From Paramarasmius palmivorus (lineage: Eukaryota; Basidiomycota; Agaricomycetes; Agaricales; Marasmiaceae), in NCBI GenBank assembly GCA_037176845.1, contig JAYKXP010000016.1:62001-126000 (forward strand): a DNA stretch of 64,000 nucleotides, given 5' to 3'. The translations under genes and the position numbers were made by a program. Numbering within the stretch: position 1 is the first letter of the stretch; every line of letters begins with the position of its first letter. The notes beneath the pieces are model-generated. The model ran no database searches, was not told the DNA's origin, and saw only the letters and a program-made list of their open reading frames with translations. Below are positions 46,205 to 60,765 of the stretch, one piece after another.

Positions 46205-47971
46205 ATGTCCAAGCCACTCTTGTTCGCGTTTCTCCTTGCAAATCCAGCATTTTCTGTCCCAATCCCTGCCTCAAGCATCCAGTATTCAAGTGGGATACAG
46301 TGTCTCGCAATACTTCTGGCATTCGCCGGCTTCTTCTCCATTCTTTTCGTCGCCAAGCATTTCTACATCGTTCGTCGTCGGCGCCATGCTACCCCTTCCC
46401 ACAACAATGTCTCTTTCGGCTCTTCAATCGATTCTTCCGATCAATCAAAGTCTTCATTCTTTTACTTCCCCAAGGAAAAGAACTCCAAAGCAGGTTTCTT
46501 TGTCGGTTTCTTCGGTTCCCCAAATTGGGAGACTACGATAAATATTCCATCTCGCGGAACCTTCAGATACTCGCTCATCTCTCAGATCCGTTCCAGCTGG
46601 AGCGTTCGTCGCACTTCCTCTCAGAAACCTTCTCTTTACGAGTTTGGTGAAAGGCGTCCGATATCTAGAGCCCGTACAGATGGCAGTGCATTGTCAAGCA
46701 CTCTCTGCGCCACCCATCCAAGCCAAAGCCCCACGTATCCTCCTCGCGCTCGGACGTCCAGAACTCGCCGTTACTCTCTCCCTGCGACTAGCCAAACCGA
46801 ACGTCAAACTCGTAGTCAGCCCCGTACCAGGCACTCTAGTCTCAAGAGCAATCGAAGTCATCGGGATTCCTCTTCATGTTCGGGTGTCAGAGTAGTATCT
46901 GGCCAGACGGATCATGACGTTCCTCTTCCTTTTCCAGCAGTTTCGTCGTCATTCTTTGAATTTACGTCGACTAGTTCTATCTATTCTTCGACTCCTCGAG
47001 CTAAGAGGCCACAGTCCAGATCTGATCGGACCCCAGTTCCTCCTCTTCCACCACTACCTTTCATCACAAACTCTCGCCGTTCTTCAGAGCTTCCCGGGAC
47101 GTTCAAAGATACAACCGATGGACACAGTCACATCTCTCACCCATACCCTCTCGGTTCTCGTTCTTCCAGTCAAGGCGCCACTAAATCTGAGAGACAGCCT
47201 GATGATCCCACTACTCACATTCCCACTGGCGGTCAAGTCGAAGAAGACGCTGTCCCACTTTCATCTCCGAAACATGCAGGCACATTCCCACGAATCAAAC
47301 CAGCGACGCGAACTCCTTCTCTTCGCAGCAAGAAAAGCCCTGCTCTTGGTCCATCCCCTCTGAGGATTGTGACACTGCCTGAGCTTTCCATCTCGGAATT
47401 TGGCCAACTATCACCTATCGTTGTTGTTCCCGACTCCGATGCTGCTTCAACCGAGCGGGATCCGAACGCGCATCGTCATCTAGGTGTCTACCCAAACATC
47501 GGCATCGGATATCCTTCCACCTGGACAGAGACCACCAGAACTCCCGAGGATACCTCTGGTTCCCCCAAGCCCAGGTCTCGCCCTATTAGCTCATTTTCCT
47601 CTCATCGCGATTCGAGGGCCAGACAGGATGACTCGGAGGTGATGTTGGAGATTATTCGTGACCTGGTCGAAGAAACTAGTCAGTGGGACCAAAGCCTTCA
47701 CATGGAGGACAACTTCAAGGCGCTTATTCTTAGTGCGGAGTTGACACCGGTGGGTGACTCCGATATGGTTCAGCCTGAGCCAAAAGGAAGCCCAGTGGAG
47801 ATAGATCTTGGATTGCTCGAGCTGGATGCCTATCGCATGCAATGTCTTCAAGATGCTCAGGCCGATGCACGCGCCAATAGTTCTCAACTCGCGACTCTGG
47901 AGGAAGAGGACGAAGAGGAAGAGATCATAGTTTCTAATAGGTATTTCGGTTTGTTCAGATTCCTGCCTTGA
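46205..47971 (+). CDS. Single-exon membrane protein with long disordered tail
   Basis: 588 residues without introns, unusual for this genome. N-terminal signal peptide (MSKPLLFAFLLANPAFSVPI), a short extracytoplasmic segment, one transmembrane helix at about 32-52 (CLAILLAFAGFFSILFVAKH), then a Ser/Pro/Arg-rich region of about 530 residues with RRRRHATPSH at the membrane. The final 80 residues are acidic and helical (MLEIIRDLVEETSQWDQSL; LGLLELDAYRMQCLQDAQAD). Topology suggests a single-pass type I protein with a cytoplasmic tail. No family recognised. Lack of introns could mean retroposition or simply that long disordered exons are kept whole. Confidence 0.75.
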   Translation: MSKPLLFAFLLANPAFSVPIPASSIQYSSGIQCLAILLAFAGFFSILFVAKHFYIVRRRRHATPSHNNVSFGSSIDSSDQSKSSFFYFPKEKNSKAGFFVGFFGSPNWETTINIPSRGTFRYSLISQIRSSWSVRRTSSQKPSLYEFGERRPISRARTDGSALSSTLCATHPSQSPTYPPRARTSRTRRYSLPATSQTERQTRSQPRTRHSSLKSNRSHRDSSSCSGVRVVSGQTDHDVPLPFPAVSSSFFEFTSTSSIYSSTPRAKRPQSRSDRTPVPPLPPLPFITNSRRSSELPGTFKDTTDGHSHISHPYPLGSRSSSQGATKSERQPDDPTTHIPTGGQVEEDAVPLSSPKHAGTFPRIKPATRTPSLRSKKSPALGPSPLRIVTLPELSISEFGQLSPIVVVPDSDAASTERDPNAHRHLGVYPNIGIGYPSTWTETTRTPEDTSGSPKPRSRPISSFSSHRDSRARQDDSEVMLEIIRDLVEETSQWDQSLHMEDNFKALILSAELTPVGDSDMVQPEPKGSPVEIDLGLLELDAYRMQCLQDAQADARANSSQLATLEEEDEEEEIIVSNRYFGLFRFLP

Positions 47972-48357
47972 TTCTTGCTAAACGGCAACAGCCAATTTGG
48001 TCTAGCAGTCTAAGCTTTCGGCATTTCCATGCCCCAACCACTCCTTTATCAGCGTTTCCCGCTCTCATGCCATTTCTCTTCATCAGTAAGCTGATTTAAG
48101 GACGCATATATGAAGTTGACTCACGTATTTCCTCAAAGCTGTCTGTTCTGTCATCATCATCACCCAGCAGCTCGTGTGTATCAACGTGAATTGTGTTCCT
48201 AATTGTGTTCCTAATAGTACATTGTATACATGTAGATCCTGTTCCGTATTCTGTACAGTTGCTATCGAGTTTAACTACCGATTCGTAAATATTGTCATAA
48301 AAATGAAAGATGAGAAATGGTAGATAGAATGGCCATAAACATAAACGAGGCAATCCG
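47972..48357. other. Convergent 3' intergenic region
   Basis: About 390 bp between the stop codons of the membrane protein and of ORC4. AT-rich, with an imperfect direct repeat near 48195-48220 (two copies of an AATTGTGTTCCTAA-like block). No gene seen. Confidence 0.5.
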
Positions 48358-50503
48358 TTAAGCCTTCACTTTTTTCCACCAATTCTTCAGGGGAAGCTGA
48401 CCATTCGTCTCGATAGCTTTAGCGATGTCTAGCCGCTCGACTGCACACCGATACTTGACAAATTCCTTGGCGGTGGTGGCAGAGACGGCAGCAGAGGCCA
48501 CGAAAATCATAGCAGATACCATGCTCTGGAACGCCTAAATGTAAATCGTGAGTACGTCATTCTACTGTAAAGACAAACGATACTGACCGTCTCGAGCACT
48601 GGCCTAGTGACACGCATCATCCCAATGCTCCTGCCGTGCAATTGAACAGGCGCAGAATTCGAACCACGGATTTCATCCCGAACAAATTGGTGGAGCATTT
48701 CAAAGGTGACGGCTGGATAACCGAGTTTGTCTGCACGAATAGACGCGACGAGGAGACACAAAGAAGGGTAAGAGAGGTCGCGGAGTTGAGGGAAAGGTGC
48801 GCGAAGTCGTTGAGTCTCTACAGATTTTTCGAGGTGAGCAGGAGTTGGCCATGGTGAGGCGGGAGTTAGTTTGATAATGATGGAAGCCTGATAGGTTATT
48901 AGTATCGGAAGCCGAAAATTTGGCTAAAACGTCAACTCACCAAGACTCGGCTGAGCAGACGAACGTCCTTCGTCAGGGAGAAGGTCTCATCGAAAATACG
49001 GCGAGTCCTCTCGTGAGCTAGGAAATCGTCGATGCGACATTCCCAGTTCTTCTGGAAATCGCCAGTATCCTTCAATTCAGGATGGTGGTCGGAAGAAGGG
49101 ACGAGCATTCCACGCGCGAGGTAAAGCCAATCCTTCGTCTGCCTCGGTGCAGCTGTCCTAATCATACGACCAGAGAAACGACTCTTGACTCGCTTCTCAA
49201 AAAGATTAATGGTATCCATACGAGTGGTAATACCGATCACTGCCATGCCATTATATTCGGCGCCAGCTCTGCAACTCTGAACAGTGTCGAGGAGGGAGTA
49301 GAGCAGGGATTGTCGGGGGTGAAGAGCAAAGAGATCGAATCCTTCGAGGATAAGAATAGTGGGACGAGAAAGCGTTGGAATACAGGTGATTAGAGCGTGG
49401 ATGTGAGAGGCAGGCACAGAGAAATCAGTGCCGACTTCCTCTCCCCGCGGAGCCGAGTCCACGAAAGGGTTCTCCTCGTCCTCGTCAGCTTGTCCATCGT
49501 CACCAACGTGGAACTGGGTGGCAGCTTGTTCGTTCAGCTGGTAAGCAATCTCGCGCATAGCCAAACGATCGTTATTCTGGATCCAGCCCGACAATCGAAT
49601 GACGATGGGCTTCTGGTCGAGCTCCTCGATGCACTGTTCGACGATCTACAGAGAATGTGTGAGTTGAGTACATTAGAGCAAAAGAGACTAGTTACTGACC
49701 CGAGATTTGCCGCTTCCTCGTGGACCTAGAACCATGCAACTGTTACCTTCGCTCCGGTGTACCGACCCATGAAGCAGTTCTTTTATCTGTTCCTTTGCTG
49801 CTTCGATGGTGTTCTCTTCTTCGTCATCGTCGCTAGCTTCAGGGGCGAGGGATACGACGGGATTCTGTAATTGAGAGAGGATTGCGCGTTTGTATGCCAG
49901 AAGACTGGCAGGCAAGTCAAATTGAGGGACGTCTGAAACCTGTTTCGCTTTCGTTGGAGATGTGGGTATGACTCGATTAGGGACGATTTCCGATTGAGTT
50001 TCTTCAGGCATGCATCTGGTTTCGTTGTTACCGGCGTCATCGTCGTTGGCTTCTGGTTCTGGTGTCGGTTCTGCCATCCTCACTTTCTTCTTACTGCCAT
50101 ACTGCCTAATCGGCTTCTTCACCGCAGGTTTATCTACCGCTTCTTCTACCTGGTCCACATCTTCGTCTGCAACCCTCTCCTGAACCCTCTTTCTCGTTAC
50201 CACCGTTTTCTCGGGAATCTCGGTCGGCTCTCCTTGCGATGCTACTTTTCTCGATCTGCCACGTCTCTTTGGGGGAGGAGGAGGAGTGGGAGTGCGTTCA
50301 CGAGGAGACAAAACATCCAATTCGTCTTCGCTGTCATGTACAGCTTCTTCAACAGGTTTGGCTTTCGCAGTACGAGTTCTGCGAGTCGCTGGAGCTTTGC
50401 GCGTCGTAGGAGGCCGCGCTGGCTGCTGGCGGGAAGTAGAGCGGGTGACACGCTTCTGTTGAGACTGGCCTTCGGGTTCTTCGACGGCTTTTCGTTTAGG
50501 CAT
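48358..50503 (-). CDS. ORC4: Origin recognition complex subunit 4
   Basis: Exons complement(48358..48534, 48588..48887, 48941..49645, 49700..50503); frame closes at 661 residues. Residues 1-200 are disordered and basic/acidic (KRVTRSTSRQQ, RRGRSRKVASQ). The AAA+ domain begins near 235: GPRGSGKS (Walker A, about 257-265), WIQNNDRLAMREIAYQLNEQ (matches the human 'NDK.AL+EI..QLN'), ILILEGFDLFALHPRQSLLY, and LFEKRVKSRFSGRM, a clear Orc4 block. A C-terminal winged-helix domain follows, containing RADKLGYPAVTFEMLHQFV. In the Walker B segment LEGFD replaces the usual LDEFD, so both acidic positions differ. Known role: part of the six-subunit DNA replication initiator. Confidence 0.92.
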
Positions 50504-50722
50504 GATGGAAGTCGAGAGGAAAGAGAGAAAGTGTAGATTTGCCGACGCGATTCGGCAAAATTTATAGTGTCACATCAAATGCGGTTGTCACACAGGCCAC
50601 TGATGTGACAAACTTCCTTTTCGGGCGAACAATACCTTGACCTGCTCGACCGTCATCTCAGCATTGTCGATGCTGTCATTGCTGGTATATTCTGCCAGGA
50701 GCATCTCAAGCAAGTCGGGAAT

Positions 50723-51736
50723 ATGGGATTTACTGGGTATGTTTCTCATATTCCTGATTTTCCCCCAATTATTCTTACGAATTTTACAGGCTCGCTCGAT
50801 GGTTAGACGCACCTACTAATGGGCTACAATTAATTACAGACAATATTCAACGCAATCACAATGTATGTATACCGGAGTTGTCTGCCGTTCATCACTGAAA
50901 TCTTGCAATTCAGGGCGTATATCGAGGCAAATGGTACCTCACCGTCAAATCATTTCGTTCTCAGCTCGGCCAAATTCCAGGTCTTCAAATTCCAGCAGAA
51001 CGCGTAATGTGTACTCTTACAATGAACGACAAGGTCTTCGTCCTGCTGGACGACCCATTAGCACCTTCCCGTCGAGATCCGATTGATTTCCAGCCAACAC
51101 ATTACCACCATACATTCCTGACTTTGAGTCCACCTGGAGCACTCGAACAACTTCTCACCCAGTCAAAGGCTCCTTGGATTCCCGTGAGGCAATCGGCTTC
51201 AACGCAGAAAGGTCAACAAACTTCTGGCCCCAATCTCGTCATCGACGGCCATGTCTTCCACATTGGCAATGACTGGATTGTACGTGTGGGGAATGTCATT
51301 TTAGCTGGAGGTGCCATCAAGGGGATGATTCTCGAGGTCAGTCTCATCGTTTCTCTCTGATATTGGGCTAAATCATGTTTTACAGGCCGAATATCTTCCT
51401 CTACCGACCCTGCATTCACCTATACCCGATGGGACATCAGAACTCTTGTCAAACCTTCTGATATCTGTTCTTCCAAATTTCAAGGACGCCAAAACTCTCG
51501 CTATAACGCTAAGCGATGCCCAGTGGGAAGATTTTGAAGCAGATCGCGATGAGGAAGACAAATGGGCTGAACAAAAAGTAGAAAAGAGTGAAAAAGAACC
51601 TTCCGATGATGTCTACTCTTATGGGGACGAAGAAGACCCTACAGTAGCGCGAAAAAACGACTGGACGGGTGTAGAACGAGATCGACGTTCAGCATATTTG
51701 ATTATTGGGTTCTTACGAACAGAGACCATCCTTTGA
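50723..51736 (+). CDS. MED20: Mediator complex subunit 20
   Basis: Exons 50723..50736, 50790..50862, 50914..51336, 51386..51736; frame closes at 286 residues, slightly longer than usual. The first exon gives MGFTG and the second LARW, so the protein starts MGFTGLARWLDAPTNGLQLI; the MG.TG..RW start is a mark of Med20/Srb2. Later: KWYLTVKSFRSQLGQIPG, VLLDDPLAPS, HHTFLTLSPPGALEQLL, and the core strand GNDWIVRVGNVILAGGAIKG followed by MILEAEYLPLP. The tail is acidic. Known role: head-module subunit that links RNA polymerase II to activators. It lies head to head with ORC4, start codons 220 bp apart. Confidence 0.88.
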
Positions 51737-51903
51737 CAGTATTTCACGTAAAAATCCATGCGTTGTTAGTAGTCATTGAACGATTGAGCGAGGTTTCGCC
51801 AGGGCACGAGTCATACTTGTGTGCTACCCTCGGTTTGACTTGCCTTATGCCTCTCACTTTCATTCTTCCATAACGGTGCTGGCGGGAGTCAGCTTCTCGA
51901 GCC

Positions 51904-53811
51904 ATGAATCACTTATTCCAGCAGAATTTCCTGTCACTACGGTCCTCGGCTCGTTCACCCAAATTTTTGTGGTGTCGGCGTGAATCGACTGCTCTCCATT
52001 TTTACCAGAACAAACAGTTGGATCTGTATGCATCGAAAGAGGCCAAGAGGCTCACACTCCGGCAGTTGGTTAGTTCAGCCTTTTCTCCAGTCTGGTGCTA
52101 CATCTCATATCTCTGTTCACAGGTCTTCTTCGGCCGTTCAATGAACGAAGAACGTCTCGTCAAGGTCTGTTTATCCCATTCAAAATTCAGGCTTTCTCTC
52201 ATACCCTTTCATGTCTGTCAAAAGAGCGCCAACTACGTTCGCACGGAACTACCTGTGAGGATAGCACATCGCATTCGGGACCTTCAGAGTCTTCCCTATG
52301 CTGTCGTTACTCAGGAAGGAATGGCAAGGGTTTATGAGGTACGTTAGCAACTGAATGCTTGCCTGAACGGACCTAATAGTACTCTGACCAGCTTTACTGG
52401 TCTGCTTTCGAAAAGTAAGATTTCTACAGCCGTTCACTCGCACCGCGGTTTCGAATCCTTACGGTAAAGGTTCCGACGCTATCCTCCAATAAAAGACTTC
52501 AAGGACAACCAAGAATTCTGTCGGTTTTTGACAAGCATTCTAGATGAACAGTGCGATGGAGTCATCCTACTTTCCCGATCACATCTCATACATTTTCAGT
52601 GCCGTGGTCATTCCAAATCTCTCCTTAGGCCTCTCCCTATCATCTCCTTATCTACCACCGGAAGTTTTGGATTCATTCATGAAAAGGATGCTGGTGTCAC
52701 GTATCTCACGACGTGTCCTTGCCGAACACCATATCGCTCTCTCAGAAGCTTATATAGGCCAATATAGTCGCAGCGGGCGCCGGCATGAGTCGGAAGCTCA
52801 CGTTGGTATCATATTCACGGCCATGGACCTCAAGAAAAGTATTGAACGCTGCGCAAAACTTTCAAGACAACAACCAATCGAGGAGGAATATGTCTCCTCT
52901 ACATCAACACCTGAGGTCATTATCGACGGCCACGTGGATACGAAGTTCTCATATATACGGGAGCACCTGGAGTATGACATTCTTTTGGGTATTTTCATTC
53001 TTGCCTGATGTATTTCGCAGATATATCGTCTTCGAGTTGTTGAAGAATGTGCGTCCTTCTGAGCAGGCTTTAAAGGAAAGACCTCTGATTTTCCTGCAGT
53101 CAGTACGCGCAACTACAGTACAACACAGAGGTTCGCCCTCGGTGCCCCCAATCAGAGCCACAATTGCTGCAGGCGCAAACGATGTAGGTATCAGGATATC
53201 GGATCAAGGTCTGCAAATTATAGTTTCTTGTGTCTCCCTCATGACTAACCCTTTTCCCAATAGGTGGAGGTCTACATGCAGTACAGAAACAGTACCAAAT
53301 AAAGTCACCGTCTGACCTGTTCTCCTTCTCCCATTTACGCAATTCGGCCCGTATGCAGGATGATCGCATTGGTGCACTCCGTTCAGTCAGCTCCAGCCCT
53401 CATGGTGTCTGGGCTACAGTTAACGAGCAAGTAAAAAACTGGGAATTGCAAAAGGCTGAGAACGGGGATAAGTCTTTGACGGAACACAGCGAAGTCGGAA
53501 GTCACCCCCATATTGGCATTGGTTTGCCAATGAGCAACATCTTTGCTACGTGAGTGATGCACACCTCTTTATCTGACTTGATTCACCCGGGTTGCTGTTG
53601 TAGGTACTTTGGAGGCTCATTGGAGTTGATCTCTGTTGATGGTTGGGGTACGTGTTGGTGGTCGATGGTTAAACAACGTACTAACCAATGCTAAAGGTAC
53701 AGACGCATATTTGCGCCTCCCTCGACTGGTAAGCACGATCTTTGTGGATATCGTCGTTTGTTGCTCATTGCATTTGCATAGGGAACCAACCTGGAGGGCA
53801 TCGAAGTGTAG
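51904..53811 (+). CDS. Mitochondrial alpha-ketoacid dehydrogenase kinase (pyruvate or branched-chain type)
   Basis: Start 51904, stop at 53809-53811; about ten exons. An N-terminal leader rich in Ser/Arg (NHLFQQNFLSLRSSARSP) fits mitochondrial import. The four-helix domain has FRRYPPIKDFKDNQEF and VVTQEGMARVYE. The GHKL ATPase domain shows the N box as VFELLKN (about 53025-53045), G1 as IRISDQGGG (about 53195-53260), G2 as HIGIGLPMSNIFATYFGGSL (about 53510-53620) and ends DGWGTDAYLRLPRL. Known role: phosphorylates and turns off the dehydrogenase complex in the matrix. The fungal copy resembles yeast Pkp1/Pkp2. Exon borders in the middle are approximate. Confidence 0.88.
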
Positions 53812-54310
53812 TCACTGTCTCCGACATTCACGCACACGTTTCCTTTATATTTGTGTGTTACGCAAAGCATCTTTACTGCTTTATTCTTCAGAGGTCCTTG
53901 GCGTTAACATGCGGAAAACAATCAGACAGGCTGACTCCTCACTTGACAGCAGTCAGTACTCCAGCCCACAAGTACCAAATACCAGTACAGCACGTACGAC
54001 GGGGGATTTGTGGGTGGTTTGGTAGTTTTTTTTAGTATGTTTCTCTCCGGACCAGAAACTGTATTCCTAGAGAAAGCGTTTGTGTGTAATAGAGATTGCA
54101 AAGTGGAAAACTAAGCTTTCTGGAAAGAGTTCAGGGTGACCACGGCATATCCGGCAGATGCACAGCACACTGTCATCTACGCGTCAAACCTGGAATGTCT
54201 AACAGAACAGCCTTGAACCATATCTTTCACTAGTACGGCGGCCATTAAAGTGCCTGTCCTTTTAATCCCTCTTCTGCCCTCTACCTATCGAACACTCATT
54301 TCGTCTCATT
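53812..54310. other. Intergenic region, nothing clear
   Basis: About 500 bp between the kinase stop and the next start. Two overlapping plus-strand frames exist here but show no motif and continue the reading of the 3' region of the kinase gene. No gene called. Confidence 0.45.
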
Positions 54311-55613
54311 ATGAACCACAACGATGCCTTTCCCGATTCCCCGCCACCTCCGGCTTACTCGGAACAGGAGTTCGACCAGAAGTTATCAACGGCTTTGCAG
54401 CAATCCCTGACGATTTCTGATGATCAGGAATGGGAGGAATGGGATGAAGCGAAATTCGAAGCGGCAGTCGCAGCGCGCTCACGGTCAGGAGAGTCAAAGA
54501 AGTCTTATCCTCCAGAGAAGAAGGGTGCTTCATACACCCCTGCACAGTCTTTTTCCAACACTGCGACGGCCGGACCTTCAAGATACGTTGCGAATGGCGG
54601 TGTTGAAGAACAAACTTCCTCTGGAAGTGCTAGCTCTTCCCATTCCAGGCAAAGTTATGCAGAAACTCCTGCTAGTTCTTCTGCACACCAAGTACCCTCT
54701 ACCCCATACGAAGATGCTGCAGAGCAAGGCTCATCTACGCCGCCACCAACATTCACAAGCGTAGGCCCATCATTAGACGGGCCTCCATACGAGGAAGTCG
54801 TTTTGTCTTATACAGGCACCTACGACGAGGACGATGGTAGTTCATCGGTACACTTGTCAGACCAGTCCTTGTCTCAACCTCAGCGACTTGAATATATACC
54901 CCCTCCAAGGCCATCCTCAGCTGCGACTACTGTAGTCTCCGAGGCATCCTTTGCTGAGGAACGTCGCTCCCTTCCAGCGCCTCCGAGAGTGGTAGATGAA
55001 AGGGGACATTTTGGTGTACCGCGATCAGCTAGCTATGGACCATCGAGACCAACGTATCCAGCTGCGCCTCGGATGAGTTTCAATCCCTCGGTTGCTTATA
55101 AGCGTGAACTAGGGAGCAACAATGACTTGGGTAACACCTTTCAAAACACTGCGCCGGCCGTCGCTTTTGACGCTACAGCATTCTACAAGTGCGTTTCGTC
55201 TCATCTGGTTGGGCAATCGACTATCTAACTGTGATCAGCTCATCCGTCTCTGCATACTTGAAACCAGGGAACCCCAATACAAACGATTATTCGAGACCAC
55301 GCACTTCGTATGTACCTGCGCGACCTTCGTTCTATTTTCTAGTGCTCATATAATTAGTAGTTCACGATTATCGAGCCAATCGTTGCATCTGGATTCCTCG
55401 CCGGACGCCAACAGAGGTGTTCAGCGGAACTCCTGGATGCCCGCTACCGTTTCACCGAGACCAACTTATCCCAGCTATCCTGGGATGCATACATCTCTCA
55501 ATGCGACCCATTTTCCGCGACATCCATCATACCCTTCCTATCAAAATAGTGATTACAGGACGAATGAGCCACGTTGGGCTACATCCGAGCAAGAATTCTC
55601 TTCGATGAGGTGA
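54311..55613 (+). CDS. Low-complexity hypothetical protein with PPxY-like N-terminus
   Basis: Starts MNHNDAFPDSPPPPAYSEQE. The first exon runs to about 55190 and is rich in Ser/Pro/Thr/Ala. A small exon near 55241-55310 encodes SSVSAYLKPGNPNTNDYSRP and a last exon (from about 55364) is Tyr/Pro/Ser rich, with YPSYPGMHTSLNATHFPRHP, ending at 55613. PPPPAYSEQEF and PSTPYEDAAEQ resemble WW-domain binding sites, suggesting partners among HECT ligases; that is inference. A Trp/Glu motif (EWEEWDEAKFEAAVAARSRS) near residues 40-55 is the most conserved-looking part. No domain recognised. Confidence 0.65.
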
Positions 55614-55833
55614 TTTGAAACTAAGACTCACCCTTTTTTCTAACTGAATTATCCCATGATGGATGGATGGCGTATGTATGTAAAATAGCTGCTTGCTTGT
55701 ATATGTAAAATCATCTATTGTATACCGCCGAATTCCATGCTAGATCACTGTCGCTGTAGTGATCGCTAAACGAAATTGGTTTCCAAGCAATAATAGCCTT
55801 CACTTTCCCCATCACGGTCTTCAGTGCACAGTG

Positions 55834-58265
<2,432 letters not shown>

Positions 58266-59207
58266 TGTGTAATGTATTCGTGGGAAGCACAAGTACAATG
58301 TAGATATGCTGGATCTGTTATGGATCTGTTACAGATTTATACTGAATGAGAAGATGGCGAAGCTCGCGCTGACGGACATTGCATCATGGGGCACGGTAGA
58401 CCAAGCGTCATCCACCAGTCATTGATACTGCGCCCATCGAGTGAGGGTTCCTGCCGCTGAGATGTGAGTACTTGGGAGTCCTCGAATCGCGCCGGAATAT
58501 GTGTTAGGGTTTCATCTGCTCGATTGGATCCCGCAGAGGGTCCACCTGAGCAAGTGATTGTTGTCCCGAACGGAAAGCTCGTGATATCACGCACCTTCTC
58601 CCAATTCCATCCTATTCGTCCCACCCCTTCCGTTGACCGCGAAATATAAAGAATGGTTGGTAAGTAGAAGGAACCGATCGGTACAGCCTGAGTAGGTTGC
58701 CGTTCACTAATACTGTAGCAACACTACAAACAATTATCGATACAGGATGAATACTAATATACTAATAACCAATAGGGTATAGAATGTGCAACAAGTGTCC
58801 AAGACTCCAATTGAATCCACGAGAGTCCATTGCAGGGCCTAGAACTGAGAAAACATCCGGGAACAGGATGAACGACCATTAGGTACGCGATGCGATGCGA
58901 TAGAGAAGGAAATCGTAGGTGACGTCAGGAGGTACAGTAAAGGGACGTGTGCCGTGATGAAAGGTATCTAGTACAACAACATTTGGGAGATTAGCAGAGC
59001 ACGCAGCAGAGCAGAACTATACAGTATCAATAATACAGTATCGTACCAGTGTATTGCATGGAGATGATGTGTAAGATGATGAGAATTGATGAGATAGCCA
59101 GTCGAATGATTTGGAAACGAAGAGCAGCCGAAAAAGAAAACCAACGCGATAACAACATGTACAGGAAATGCAGAAGAGGGGGAGTGAAAGAAAAAACCAT
59201 ACCGAGC
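58266..59207. other. Convergent intergenic region, doubtful frames only
   Basis: About 940 bp between the stops of the NDR kinase and of the RING-LON gene. A 95-codon minus-strand frame (58337-58624) and a 61-codon plus-strand frame (58464-58649) overlap each other; neither has a motif I know, and I call neither. Confidence 0.4.
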
Positions 59208-60765
59208 TCACAGAACGACGCAGCCGCGCTCGAACCACCAGTTCCTTCTCAAGCCCTCTATCCACCAAACGCACATCTTTAACCGCATCCTGACACTGCG
59301 GACCGGTAGCAGTTTAGCTTTCTCCCATTCATCTATCGGGAGAACCATTCCCACGTAAAACGAAAAGTTCCCTGGATCGGATGCAGGGTTGGGAGGGGGG
59401 CCGTGCGTGTAAGACAGGCGCTGAACAACCCACGGGGTTGTGTTGGTGTTGAGCTGGTTGAGGAATGAGGTACAATGCGCTATGAGTGCTGAAGTGGATA
59501 ATGGAAGGGGTCGTTGTGGTCTTGGGATCCGTGAAGATACGGGTAAGGGTGTAGCAGAACGTGAAGACGGAGAAGGGTGCGAATGGGACCGTGGCCGAGA
59601 TGGCGAGCGTAATACCGGGTCTATAGAGCTTGAAGTTGTGGGCGGAGGAGTGCTCGAAGGTGAAACTAGTGATGCTTCGTCTTCTGAATCTGTGTGTTCA
59701 TCGTCAAATAGCTCATCGTCGATATCGTCGATTCGTTCGACGCGACCGACAACGTAACCATCCATGAGCCCTCTTTCTAATATTCTGAATCTCCACACAC
59801 CCCACGTTTCCACCATACTTCGGCCGTCTGCAAGCATTTGCACACTTCGGATCTCTAGCATAGTCCCATACTCTACTTGCCCTTGTGGATTCAGGGTCGA
59901 AGAAGCATTGGAAGTATTTGATGAGGAGGAAGACATGATCATGCCGAAAGCTGGTACCGGTAGTGCCAGGCAACGGCGAAGCATCAGACGATACCGAGGC
60001 TCGAAGAAGTGCAAAAGTGTCGGCATGCCTGGAAACGAAAGTTGACAGACAAACATGGGAGTATCGAGGCGAGCGTCGCGTTCTTCTGCTTCAATAGCGT
60101 CTCCTCGGTCTTTATAAGCTGTTGGGCAGAAATGAAGAACTATTGTATATGAGTACGAGATTTAAACAATTAAGGTGCCCGAAGACGCACGAATACGAAG
60201 AATAGTCTCGTTTGGAGGGTGATTTTGAAAATAGACGAAGCCGGGTAGCTGCTGCCTGCACAACGGACATGACGTCCCATGGTCTAGCGAACGATGAAGG
60301 CATCTTGCACAGAATGTCTGCAAAGTTGTCAGAGGCCAGTCTCGGAGAGATATTCCTGGTACTTACGTGCCCGCATGGTGTCGTCGTTGGATCATACATG
60401 ATGGAAAAACAGATCTCGCATGTAACCTCGACGGTAAGCTCCTTCTCGAACGCATCACCTGCATTACCATCCGGTGGTATCACAGGCTCATCTGGTGGTG
60501 TATCCTTCTCCAATTCCGACAAGTTCCTCAGATGATCCAACAAGTCTTCTTCTTCCTCTTCTTCGTCCTTGTCGCCAGGATATTTTGCAAGCAACCTCAG
60601 TAGCTTGGAGAGGCATACGTCGGTTTGGACATTACTGGCGGGTACCGGGGGATTATGGAGGTTACAACGAGTATGGTGTGAACAAATCGAATGCCCACAA
60701 TGAAGAGTTATTGGCGTAGAAAGAGTAGAATTACAGAGCGGACAACGAAGGAGGTCTGCGAGCAT
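59208..60765 (-). CDS. RING-finger protein with LON substrate-binding domain
   Basis: The first ATG in frame is at 60765 (MLADLLRCPLCNSTLSTPIT), stop at 59208. An N-terminal half-RING-like block (CPLCNSTLSTPITLHCGHSI) is followed by an acidic linker. The main RING (about 60430-60230) is CEICFSIMYDPTTTPCGHTF, CARCLHRSLDHGTSCPLC, a C3HC4 set. Then comes a LON domain: FVCQLSFPGMPTLLHFFEPR, YRLMLRRCL and VLPIDEWEKAKLLPVRSVRM. A Ser/Pro-rich insertion divides the LON domain. The layout matches the LONRF group of putative E3 ubiquitin ligases; E3 activity is inferred. Intron borders near 60380 and 60150 were placed by eye. Confidence 0.82.

Noticed and set aside
48190..48225. CRISPR-like direct repeat
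   Set aside because: Only two imperfect copies of a short AT-rich block with no regular spacer; chance or slippage.
58337..58649. Two overlapping frames on opposite strands between the NDR kinase and the RING-LON gene
   Set aside because: Neither has motif or splice support; the interval is a convergent 3' region.
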